From Deltaproteobacteria bacterium (GTDB lineage Bacteria > Desulfobacterota > Desulfobacteria > Desulfobacterales > JAABPS01), in NCBI GenBank assembly GCA_019309685.1, contig JAFDFT010000150.1:1-6240 (forward strand): a stretch of 6,240 nt of DNA, in the 5' to 3' direction. The notes under the pieces are model-generated. The model searched no databases, was not told the origin of the DNA, and saw nothing but the letters and a program-made list of their open reading frames with translations. Positions 1 through 6,001 of the stretch are shown here, one piece after another. The position numbers were made by a program, and so were the translations under genes. Position 1 is the stretch's first letter; each line of letters starts with the position of its first letter.

Positions 1-115
1 ACCCCCGACTTTAGATTAATTTATTATGTTAGGTTGTATAACCCTAATGAAGTAAGGATACAAATTTAAAGTTTTTGAAAATCTTTTATTTGGTAAATAT
101 TTGAGGTGAATAATT

Positions 116-134
116 AGGTAAGTATTACTAACCT
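116..134. promoter_or_regulatory. Operator-like palindrome 1 (candidate TetR site)
   Basis: The sequence AGGTAAGTATTACTAACCT is a 19-bp palindrome with a central T; 8 of 9 arm positions are complementary. It matches the palindrome at 307-325 at 14 of 19 positions, including a shared TTACTAACC half. It covers the spacer and -10 region of a leftward promoter-like sequence. TetR-family proteins bind such short palindromes as dimers, and a TetR gene lies about 1.6 kb downstream. That this regulator binds here is inference. Confidence 0.55.
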
Positions 135-150
135 GACTCATGACTGTCAA
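122..150 (-). promoter_or_regulatory. Putative leftward sigma70-type promoter
   Basis: Read on the minus strand there is a perfect -35 TTGACA (plus 145-150), a 17-nt spacer, and a weak -10 TAATAC (plus 122-127; AATACT with an 18-nt spacer is the alternative). The palindrome at 116-134 begins 10 nt after the -35 and covers the -10. The target gene would be off the left edge. The -10 is poor, so the call rests on the -35 and on the mirrored layout with the rightward promoter. Confidence 0.35.
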
Positions 151-291
151 GACTTTTTCTCTGCAATAGGTTATTCGCAATACGTACGAAAAATACCTGT
201 AGATAGAGAAAGATAAAACTAAATATACTATAAGTTAAGATGTTTAAGAGGACATAAATCTTAATGCCTAAAATATTGAAGGAGAATGGTC

Positions 292-320
292 TTGACAAAA
301 ATAAATGGGTAATGTTTACT
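292..320 (+). promoter_or_regulatory. Promoter of the acyl-CoA dehydrogenase gene
   Basis: A perfect -35 TTGACA (292-297) is followed by a 17-nt spacer and a -10 TTTACT (315-320, 4 of 6 consensus). Transcription would start near 327, giving a leader of about 40 nt to the ATG at 368. The second operator-like palindrome covers the spacer and -10, as expected for a promoter blocked by a repressor. Confidence 0.6.
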
Positions 321-325
321 AACCA
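307..325. promoter_or_regulatory. Operator-like palindrome 2 (candidate TetR site)
   Basis: The sequence GGGTAATGTTTACTAACCA shares 14 of 19 positions with the palindrome at 116-134. It is a weaker palindrome, extendable to 305-326 with ATGG/CCAT ends. It starts 9 nt after the -35 and overlaps the -10 of the acyl-CoA dehydrogenase promoter, so a bound dimer would exclude RNA polymerase. Binding by the nearby TetR protein is inference. Confidence 0.55.
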
Positions 326-367
326 TATCATTCATTGTTCTATTTAAAATACCAAAAGGGAAGCCAG

Positions 368-1537
368 ATGGAAACAGCGATTCAAACGAAAGATCAGCTT
401 TATTTCACAAATGACCATGAAATGGTGAGAAAAGCTGTCAGCGATTTTATAAAAAAAGAGATTAATCCCAACGTGGATGAATGGGAAGAAAAAGGAATTG
501 CACCATTAAAACAGATATTCAAGAAAATGGGAGATCTGGGATTTCTAGGGATTCGGTATGATCCAAAATATGGAGGACAGGGGCTTGATTACTGGTACGA
601 AACTGTATTCCTTGAGGAGCTTGGGCATATAAAAGCACTTGGTTTGTCTGTGGCCATTACTGTTCAGACAAACATGGCTACACCTGCAATAGATGAATTC
701 GGCAGCGAATATTTAAAAGAAACCTTTTTAAAGCCTGCGATTTCAGGAGACATGGTGGGTGCTATTGCCGTAACCGAACCGGGAGCAGGGTCAGATGTAG
801 CTGCGTTGCAGACAACGGCTCAAAAGGATGGAGATTCATATGTGATCAATGGCTCAAAGATGTTTATCACCAATGGAACTCAAGCTGATTTTCTCACACT
901 TCTAACGAGGACAAGCGATGAGCCGGGATCTCATTCGTTTAGTCTCTTTGTTGTTCCAACAGATTTGCCGGGCGTACAGGTAAGCAGAAAGCTTGAAAAG
1001 ATCGGTGTGTGGATCAGTGATACGGCTGAACTTTTTTTTGATAACGTTCGCGTTCCTGAGAAAAATCTCATCGGAAAGGAAGGGGAGGGGTTCATTTACC
1101 AAATGAAGCAGTTCCAGCATGAAAGATTTTCTCTTCTTCCATTTGTCTGTACTGCTGCAAGTGATATCATTGATATGACAGTTGATTATATAAAGGAAAG
1201 AATTGTTTTTGGAAAACCCCTCATATCAAGACAGGTGTTAAGGCATAGAATAGCGGATTGGTTAACAGAAATAGAATGTTTAAAACAGCTTATTTACCAT
1301 ATTGTTCGTCTGAAAATGCAAGGATTGGATGTCACAAAAGAAATATCCATGGGAAAGCTTTTTGCCGGACAAATGCTTAGTAAAATCGCGGATGGATGTC
1401 TGCAAATGCACGGCGGCATGGGATATATGAATGAGATGCTTATCTCAAGATATTTCAGAGACGCGCGTGGTCTGTCCATCGGCGGTGGTACTGACGAAAT
1501 TATGAGAGAAGTTATTATGAAATTGGAAGGTTTATAA
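368..1537 (+). CDS. Acyl-CoA dehydrogenase, long-chain/LCAD-like
   Basis: A cytoplasmic FAD enzyme of 389 residues, the usual family length, that makes the alpha,beta double bond in acyl-CoA in beta-oxidation or a related degradation route and passes electrons to ETF. The start at 368 is chosen because AAAAGGGAAG lies just upstream; an in-frame ATG at 335 would add 11 residues unlike the family. The N-terminal helical domain is followed by the flavin signature AIAVTEPGAGSD (about 132-143), the beta domain, and the C-terminal signature QMHGGMGYMNE (346-356). The MCAD-type catalytic Glu before the conserved GT is Gly here (IGGGTDEI, 371-378), while HER (251-253) supplies Glu252 where LCAD and isovaleryl-CoA dehydrogenase carry their base. 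The IGGGTDEIMREVI tail also looks LCAD-like. The substrate is not certain; long-chain or branched acyl-CoA is my guess. The promoter carries a palindrome, and a TetR gene follows on the same strand. Confidence 0.93.
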   Translation: METAIQTKDQLYFTNDHEMVRKAVSDFIKKEINPNVDEWEEKGIAPLKQIFKKMGDLGFLGIRYDPKYGGQGLDYWYETVFLEELGHIKALGLSVAITVQTNMATPAIDEFGSEYLKETFLKPAISGDMVGAIAVTEPGAGSDVAALQTTAQKDGDSYVINGSKMFITNGTQADFLTLLTRTSDEPGSHSFSLFVVPTDLPGVQVSRKLEKIGVWISDTAELFFDNVRVPEKNLIGKEGEGFIYQMKQFQHERFSLLPFVCTAASDIIDMTVDYIKERIVFGKPLISRQVLRHRIADWLTEIECLKQLIYHIVRLKMQGLDVTKEISMGKLFAGQMLSKIADGCLQMHGGMGYMNEMLISRYFRDARGLSIGGGTDEIMREVIMKLEGL

Positions 1538-1601
1538 GAAGATGTGCTTATAATGAGTGCTCATCCATGAATAGAATAAATTGAATTGGGCAAATAAAGG
1601 T

Positions 1602-1744
1602 GTTTCCAATCCAGAGATGAGATATTTTCCGCAAGGTCAAGGAAAATAAGGAATTGCGCGGAGACGTACTCAGCTGTACGTCGCACAAGCAATTTCGAGG
1701 ATTGACGCAGAGATTGTGCAAAATGGCCATTTATGGTTGGAAAC
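1602..1744. repeat. 143-bp imperfect palindromic element (MITE/REP-like)
   Basis: The ends are inverted copies: GTTTCCAATCC at 1602-1612 and GGTTGGAAAC at 1735-1744. The exact centre, near 1673, is a hairpin: GACGTAC (1663-1669), a six-base loop TCAGCT, and GTACGTC (1676-1682). Further out, GAATTGC (1651-1657) faces GCAATTTC (1689-1696), GTCAA (1636-1640) faces TTGAC (1702-1706), and ATTTTCCGCAA (1623-1633) faces TTGTGCAAAAT (1714-1724). The whole block therefore folds on itself. No transposase is present and no clear target duplication flanks it. It resembles short, non-autonomous dispersed repeats; whether copies exist elsewhere cannot be seen from this window. It fills most of the gap between the dehydrogenase and the TetR gene, and its transcript would form a long hairpin without a U-run. 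Confidence 0.75.
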
Positions 1745-1777
1745 GTATTACTACAACTATTTTAGCGGACAATTCAT

Positions 1778-2416
1778 ATGACAGTATTAAATGACTCAAA
1801 ATACTTACAGAAAAGGTTGACGAAAGATGAGGAAGTTCCGCCCGGTCGGATAAGGCTCGCACAATCTCTGGTGGCGTTGCTTGAAGAAAAAGAGTTCAGC
1901 GCAATTTCTGCTGCTGAAATAGCTAAACACGCGGGTGTTACAGACGCATTGATTTATAAATATTATAAAGATAAACGCGGTCTCCTGCATCATGTTCTTA
2001 GTGAGTATTTGCTCCAATTTCACCAACAATTACGTATGGCACTCAAGGGTATAAAAGGATCGCTTAACCAACTTAGAAAACTCATATGGACTCATATCCA
2101 TGTGTATGCAAACAACAGAGTGTTTGCGAAGATTCTTTTACTCGAAGTGAGAAATTATCCTGACTATTACAAAAGCGAAACCTACGAACTGGTTAGGATA
2201 TACAGCGATGTTGTGCTTGAAATACTTGAAGAGGGAATAAGTGAGGGGGAGATCCGGGGTGATATTCCGCCAAAATTCCTGCGTCAATGTATATTGGGAA
2301 GTATTGAACACGTTTGCCTGACAGGTATCGTGTTTAACAGAGAGATTTCACCTGATCTGCTTACAGAAGACCTTTGCGAAATCATATTTAATGGAATAGA
2401 TGTTTCAAAAGTTTAG
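1778..2416 (+). CDS. TetR-family transcriptional regulator
   Basis: A 212-residue one-component repressor type. The N-terminal DNA-binding domain spans about residues 24-72, with the helix-turn-helix SAAEIAKHAGVTDALIYKYY (44-63) followed by KDKRGLL, the typical TetR pattern. The rest is the helical ligand and dimer domain, which varies between members, so the ligand cannot be read from it. The start at 1778 is forced: an in-frame TAG lies at 1763-1765, and GCGGA (1765-1769) is a weak ribosome site 8 nt upstream. The gene follows the acyl-CoA dehydrogenase on the same strand after 240 nt that contain the palindromic element, so it may be co-transcribed with it or have its own unrecognised promoter. 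By position it is the best candidate to bind the two palindromes upstream of the dehydrogenase; an acyl-CoA or related ligand is a guess. GTATTACTA at 1745-1753 repeats nine bases of palindrome 1 but lacks the other half. Confidence 0.9.
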   Translation: MTVLNDSKYLQKRLTKDEEVPPGRIRLAQSLVALLEEKEFSAISAAEIAKHAGVTDALIYKYYKDKRGLLHHVLSEYLLQFHQQLRMALKGIKGSLNQLRKLIWTHIHVYANNRVFAKILLLEVRNYPDYYKSETYELVRIYSDVVLEILEEGISEGEIRGDIPPKFLRQCILGSIEHVCLTGIVFNREISPDLLTEDLCEIIFNGIDVSKV

Positions 2417-2453
2417 AAATATGGAAGGATCAGAAACATAACTCAAAACGTTT

Positions 2454-3203
2454 CTATAACCGATTTATCATAGACGCCATGTAGCCCGCACCGAAGCCGT
2501 TATCAATATTTACCACAGCAACATTTGAGCTGCAGCTGTTTAACATCGCAAAAAGAGCGGTCAGGCCGCCAAGACTTACACCGTATCCGATACTCGTGGG
2601 AACAGCGATGACAGGTCTTCTGACCATACCTGCCACAACACTGGGAAGCGCACCTTCCATTCCAGCCACGACTATCAAGACAGATGCTTGATCGATTAAG
2701 TCCTTGTGATGAAATAGCCTGTGAATACCCGCAACACCTACATCAAAAACAGATTCCACCTCATTTCCCATGGCCTCAGCTGTGAAAAATGCTTCTTCAG
2801 CCACAGGGATATCAGATGTGCCGGCAGATAAAACAAGTATTTTGCCTTTTCCCTGTTTTTGTATCGGTTTGTTTTGTAAAATTATTATATTCGCCCGATT
2901 ATGAAAAACAGCATCTGGAAAAAGAGAAATAACATGTTTTGCTTTTTGTTCATCTATTCGGGTGACCATGATAATGTTTTCATGGGGTGACATCTTTTCC
3001 ATGATGCCGGAAATCTGCTCTGCGGTTTTTCCTTGTCCGAAAATGACTTCAGGAAAACCCTTTCGCAAAGAACGGTGATGATCAATATGAGCGTATTCGA
3101 TATCTTCAAATGATAAATTGGAAAGCTTTGAAGCAGCATCATCAACAGTTAATTCACCTGAGGCGACTGAATCCAAAAGCTGTTTTAATGTGTCTTTGTC
3201 CAT
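2454..3203 (-). CDS. larB: LarB, pyridinium-3,5-biscarboxylate mononucleotide synthase (nickel-pincer cofactor synthesis)
   Basis: LarB carboxylates the pyridinium ring of nicotinic acid adenine dinucleotide and hydrolyses its phosphoanhydride, the first step towards the nickel-pincer cofactor of lactate racemase LarA and relatives; LarE and LarC complete it. The 249-residue length fits the family. A short helical N-terminus (1-35) precedes a PurE-like C-terminal half with SAGTSD (126-131), GMEGALPSVVAG (181-192), PTSIGYG (202-208) and the ending NIDNGFGAGYMA (232-243). Cys224 in LNSCSS matches the cysteine that bonds covalently to the substrate ring, and Glu183 matches the active-site glutamate. 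The start at 3203 fits the family N-terminus although no Shine-Dalgarno sequence precedes it. No larC, larE or larA is in the window, so the partners must lie elsewhere. The gene converges on the TetR gene with 37 nt between stops and no clear terminator. Confidence 0.95.
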   Translation of the reverse strand: MDKDTLKQLLDSVASGELTVDDAASKLSNLSFEDIEYAHIDHHRSLRKGFPEVIFGQGKTAEQISGIMEKMSPHENIIMVTRIDEQKAKHVISLFPDAVFHNRANIIILQNKPIQKQGKGKILVLSAGTSDIPVAEEAFFTAEAMGNEVESVFDVGVAGIHRLFHHKDLIDQASVLIVVAGMEGALPSVVAGMVRRPVIAVPTSIGYGVSLGGLTALFAMLNSCSSNVAVVNIDNGFGAGYMASMINRL

Positions 3204-3238
3204 GGGTAAATATTCAGACTACTTAGTATGTTTAAAGG

Positions 3239-3267
3239 TTTATACCTCTTATTTATCCTCCGGGAAA
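3239..3267 (-). promoter_or_regulatory. Putative larB promoter
   Basis: On the minus strand TTTCCC (plus 3262-3267, 3 of 6 consensus) and TATAAA (plus 3239-3244, 5 of 6) are separated by 17 nt. Transcription would start near 3232, about 28 nt before the larB ATG. The site lies at the edge of the inverted-end block at 3241-3411, which would then supply most of the promoter. Confidence 0.35.
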
Positions 3268-3411
3268 GCCGATGACACCCCATCTTCTGCGTTATCAAGG
3301 ATTCGCAATAGATTATTACGGTTTCACCCTTGTTGCTTTGTCGGAGGGAAGTGTAGATCCCGTCGCCGGGGAAACTGGAACACCCTCAACTTTCGCTAAA
3401 TTGAGGTTATA
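3241..3411. repeat. GC-richer intergenic block with imperfect inverted ends and hairpins, nature unknown
   Basis: This is most of the 293-nt gap between larB and the coiled-coil gene. The left end TATACCTCTTATTTA and the right end, read on the other strand, TATAACCTCAATTTA are near-copies with small gaps. Inside, CCTCCG (3257-3262) can pair with CGGAGG (3342-3347), and 3384-3406 forms a strong hairpin (CCTCAA/TTGAGG plus TTT/AAA, loop CGCT, one bulged C). The motif CCGGGAAAGCCGATGACACC (3260-3279) is loosely echoed by CCGGGGAAACTGGAACACC (3366-3384). It is clearly more GC-rich than the flanks. A 48-codon frame from ATG 3272 runs through it, but nothing supports it as a gene. It could be a small non-autonomous element, a remnant, or a structured RNA; I recognise no known riboswitch. 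Confidence 0.45.
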
Positions 3412-3496
3412 TTGTTTGTAAAAAGAAAGTAATCGTTTTTTTGCAAAAAAGCATTTCATTGGTTGCTAATGGAGAAACAAGTGATTGAAATGAATA

Positions 3497-4294
3497 TTAT
3501 TGCTGTTCTTCATCAATAGTATTTTCACTAATGTCTTTCGGTGCGGGCGTTTTAATGTCTGTTTTTGGACTGGACGTATTTTCCAGAGCATTGATTTTAT
3601 TTTGCAATGAAATGATTTTGCTTTGCAAATCCTTTTGCATCTGGTTGATCAGATGCTGGTAATGTTTTTTATCATTCAAAAGTTTAATATCCAGAGAGTC
3701 CTTGTCCATTTTATTCGTAGATAAATTAGCAATATCTGTATTCGATTTATCAACAGACTTGGAGAGGATCCCCATTTTCACGTTTAATACCTGTTCCAAT
3801 GTTTCTATTTTGGCTGAAATCTCATTCATGCCTTTTTGGATTGGTACAATTTTATTATCTAATTGAGCGATGAGCGCGTCCTGTTCTTTTTTATCCACTT
3901 TTGACGATTTTAAATTTTTTAATGTTTTATCTGATTTCGCTAAAGTTTCTTTGATCAGGTAGGTGTTTTTATCAATATAAGAGATTTTTTTATCAAGCGA
4001 GGATTCAAGATCCGCATATTCTTTTTTAATAGAATCAAGTCTTTTTTCAAGATCCTCTGTAATGGTTTGAACATCACTTTGCTTTGAGGTATTCACCTCG
4101 GCAACTCTGCTCCTCAGGTCAAGATAGGCAATCAAAATGATAACCCCAACAATGCAGGGGACAAGGATTGAAAACAGTGTGACTTTCTGGTTCACTTTTT
4201 CAATCCGCAGTGCAAGCACCTCTTCTCCATAAAGAGAATCAGGTGATTTTTCCTCTTTACTCATTTTAAAAGTTGTGGTTTTGGTATCTGCCAT
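3497..4294 (-). CDS. Single-pass membrane protein with long periplasmic-type coiled coil, function unknown
   Basis: I do not recognise a family. The 265-residue protein has a polar N-terminus (1-37), one membrane helix (about 38-58, TLFSILVPCIVGVIILIAYL), then a charged helical region to about 238 with coiled-coil heptad character, and a Pro/Thr/Glu-rich disordered tail ending DEEQQ. The order suggests a type II inner-membrane protein with its coil outside the cytoplasm; this is a topology guess. Two stretches resemble each other: SSKVDKKEQDALIAQLDNK (130-148) and STNKMDKDSLDIKLLNDK (192-209), hinting at internal duplication. The start at 4294 lies 5 nt after the guaA stop, with GGGAA in the last guaA codons as ribosome site. 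An ATG at 4309 would overlap guaA by 10 nt and add five residues without a site. It is surely in the guaA transcript, though nothing links it to purine synthesis. Confidence 0.8.
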   Translation of the reverse strand: MADTKTTTFKMSKEEKSPDSLYGEEVLALRIEKVNQKVTLFSILVPCIVGVIILIAYLDLRSRVAEVNTSKQSDVQTITEDLEKRLDSIKKEYADLESSLDKKISYIDKNTYLIKETLAKSDKTLKNLKSSKVDKKEQDALIAQLDNKIVPIQKGMNEISAKIETLEQVLNVKMGILSKSVDKSNTDIANLSTNKMDKDSLDIKLLNDKKHYQHLINQMQKDLQSKIISLQNKINALENTSSPKTDIKTPAPKDISENTIDEEQQ

Positions 4295-4299
4295 TTTTC

Positions 4300-5829
4300 T
4301 TATTCCCATTCGATTGTACTTGGTGGTTTTGAACTAATATCGTATACAACCCTGTTGACACCATTGACCTCATTGATGATTCGGTTTGAAATTTTGCCGA
4401 GAAATGAATGGGGTAATTTTGCCCAGTCTGCGGTCATGGCGTCTTTGCTTGTTACCGCTCGAATCGCAACAATATTTTCATAGGTGCGCATGTCTCCCAT
4501 GACACCGACGCTTTTTATGGGCAGCAACACCGCGAATGACTGCCATAGTTTTTTATAATACCCCTGATTTCTAATTTCCGCAAGCAAAAGGTTGTCCACA
4601 TCACGAAGTATGGTAAGACGTTTGCGTGTTACTTCGCCAATAATGCGTATAGCAAGACCCGGACCAGGAAATGGCTGCCGCCATATTAATTCCTCATCCA
4701 TTTCCAACGCTTTGCCTAAAGCTCTTACTTCATCCTTGAATAGATATTTTAATGGCTCAACGAGTTTTAGACGCATCTTTTTCGGAAGGCCACCAACATT
4801 ATGATGTGATTTGATGATCGACGTAGGGCCGCCGAACGCGGAGACAGACTCAATGATATCCGGATACAGGGTTCCTTGCGCTAGAAATTCAACGTTCTTT
4901 ATTTTATTGGCCTCTGCTTCAAAAACTTCCATAAAAACGCGGCCGATGATTTTACGTTTTTTTTCAGGATCAGTCACGCCTTTAAGCGCTTTTAAAAACC
5001 TGTTAGTGGCGTTTATGAAACGGATATTTAATTTCAGATGTTTTTGAAACGTTTTCTTCAGCTTTTCCGCTTCATTTAAACGGAGAAGCCCATTGTCAAT
5101 GAATATGCAGGTAAGATTTTTCTCCACCGCTTTGTTGATGAGCACGGCCGTAACCGAAGAGTCTACTCCGCCACTGAGCCCAAGTATTATTTTATTGTTG
5201 TTTACTGTGTTCTTGATATCCGCAATCGCTTCATCTGCGAACGATTTCATGGTCCAGGATCGTTTGCAGCCGCATATATTAAAAAGAAAGTTTCGCAGCA
5301 TTTTACTGCCGCGGGGTGTATGATCGACCTCAGGGTGAAATTGCAGACCAAATAAATGTTTCTTCTTATTCGCAAAAGCCGCTATCTTTGTATTTTCCGT
5401 GGAAGCTGTTGATTTAAATCCATTAGGGAGTTTTTTAATTGAGTCTCCATGACTCATCCAGCAATTTGTATACCCTTCGATTCCTTTGAACAGATTTGTA
5501 GGATCGGAAATATTTAATTTCGCAAATCCGTATTCACGTTTTCCGGCTCTTTTTACGGTACCGCCCAAAGCGTCTGCCATAAAATGCATGCCATAACAAA
5601 TGCCCAGAACCGGAATGCCGAGATTGAAAATCTTTTTGTCAATCTTTGGGCTGTTTTTTTCATAAATGCTGGATGGTCCGCCAGAAAGGATAATGCCCTC
5701 AGGGTTGAGATCTGCGATTGTATTCATATCCACATTTGGCGGTTCGATCTGACAGTATACGTGTGATTCTCGAACACGACGGGCTATGAGCTGATTGTAT
5801 TGCGAACCGAAATCAATAATAATAATCAT
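4300..5829 (-). CDS. guaA: GMP synthase (glutamine-hydrolysing)
   Basis: Converts XMP to GMP with ATP and glutamine in the cytoplasm, the last step of guanine nucleotide synthesis. At 509 residues it is complete. The N-terminal class I glutamine amidotransferase (about 1-188) has the nucleophile Cys78 in GICYGMH and the triad partners His165 and Glu167 in LQFHPEVDH. The ATP pyrophosphatase domain follows with the P-loop LGLSGGVDSS (216-225), then SVSAFGGPTSIIKSHHNVGGLP (positions 328-349). The C-terminal dimer domain has RQPFPGPGLAIRI (384-396) and the family ending KPPSTIEWE. No key residue is missing. The start at 5829 gives the standard MIIIIDFGSQYNQLIARRVRE opening; only a weak AGGT lies upstream. 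guaB is not adjacent; the next gene downstream encodes a coiled-coil membrane protein, 5 nt away, and efp is divergent. Confidence 0.98.
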   Translation of the reverse strand: MIIIIDFGSQYNQLIARRVRESHVYCQIEPPNVDMNTIADLNPEGIILSGGPSSIYEKNSPKIDKKIFNLGIPVLGICYGMHFMADALGGTVKRAGKREYGFAKLNISDPTNLFKGIEGYTNCWMSHGDSIKKLPNGFKSTASTENTKIAAFANKKKHLFGLQFHPEVDHTPRGSKMLRNFLFNICGCKRSWTMKSFADEAIADIKNTVNNNKIILGLSGGVDSSVTAVLINKAVEKNLTCIFIDNGLLRLNEAEKLKKTFQKHLKLNIRFINATNRFLKALKGVTDPEKKRKIIGRVFMEVFEAEANKIKNVEFLAQGTLYPDIIESVSAFGGPTSIIKSHHNVGGLPKKMRLKLVEPLKYLFKDEVRALGKALEMDEELIWRQPFPGPGLAIRIIGEVTRKRLTILRDVDNLLLAEIRNQGYYKKLWQSFAVLLPIKSVGVMGDMRTYENIVAIRAVTSKDAMTADWAKLPHSFLGKISNRIINEVNGVNRVVYDISSKPPSTIEWE

Positions 5830-5879
5830 ATGAAATATTTACCTATAGAAAAGGCTAAAGAATTTGCGAAAACAGGCTG

Positions 5880-5908
5880 AATATGTTAGACAGCGCACAA
5901 AAAGTCAA
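5880..5908 (-). promoter_or_regulatory. guaA promoter
   Basis: On the minus strand a -35 TTGACT (plus 5903-5908, 5 of 6) and a -10 CATATT (plus 5880-5885, 4 of 6) are separated by exactly 17 nt. Transcription would start near 5873, leaving a leader of about 44 nt, too short for a guanine riboswitch. It would serve guaA and the coiled-coil gene behind it. Confidence 0.55.
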
Positions 5909-5935
5909 ATAAATTTTAAATGAATTCAAAAACTA

Positions 5936-5963
5936 TTTATGCCTCATCCAGCAAAGCTATCAT
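5936..5963 (+). promoter_or_regulatory. Putative efp promoter
   Basis: A -10 TATCAT (5958-5963, 5 of 6) follows a weak -35 TTTATG (5936-5941) at 16 nt. The start of transcription would be near 5970, about 30 nt before the efp ATG. It is the best fit in the 172-nt divergent gap but the -35 is poor. Confidence 0.35.
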
Positions 5964-6001
5964 AAAAATAGAAATATATAAAAAATTAAGGGAGTTAATA
6001 T

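Larger units (their letters stand above)
1..367. other. AT-rich gene-free regulatory region upstream of the acyl-CoA dehydrogenase
   Basis: No convincing gene lies here. The only long open frame (minus strand, 331 to 128) is hydrophobic, low in complexity and overlaps the promoter elements, so I do not call it. The stretch holds two 19-bp palindromes of the same kind (116-134 and 307-325). Each sits just downstream of a perfect TTGACA hexamer, one read leftwards (plus-strand 145-150) and one rightwards (292-297). A further inverted repeat, TTAGG...CCTAA with an inner GGTT-GTAT-AACC, lies at 29-47. On the minus strand there is no ATG or GTG between 1 and 115, so any leftward gene would start beyond the left edge, unless it used a rare TTG, and would have a leader longer than 115 nt. 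Confidence 0.6.

Noticed and set aside
128..331. Minus-strand open frame of 67 codons, hydrophobic
   Set aside because: It sits on AT-rich intergenic DNA, overlaps the promoter and both palindromes, has no ribosome site and matches no family I know.
902..1479. Minus-strand frames inside the acyl-CoA dehydrogenase
   Set aside because: Shadows of a gene with full family homology on the plus strand.
1548..1730. Minus-strand open frame of 60 codons
   Set aside because: It is almost entirely a translation of the palindromic repeat element.
2417..2455. Possible terminator between the converging TetR and larB genes (AGAAAC 2432-2437 / GTTTCT 2450-2455)
   Set aside because: Only a 6-bp AT-rich stem with a 12-nt loop and no T-run on either side.
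3118..3399. Plus-strand open frame of 93 codons
   Set aside because: Its first part is the antisense of larB and the rest runs through the unexplained intergenic block with an unnatural Cys/Arg-rich product.
3272..3418. 48-codon plus-strand frame inside the inverted-end block
   Set aside because: No clear ribosome site, no recognisable product, and inverted ends and hairpins explain the sequence better.
3431..3452. T-run followed by A-run (TTTTTTTGCAAAAAA) downstream of the coiled-coil gene as terminator
   Set aside because: The arms are only T/A runs with no room for a loop and no GC stem.
4592..5766. Four plus-strand frames opposite guaA
   Set aside because: Antisense shadows of a complete, well-conserved guaA.
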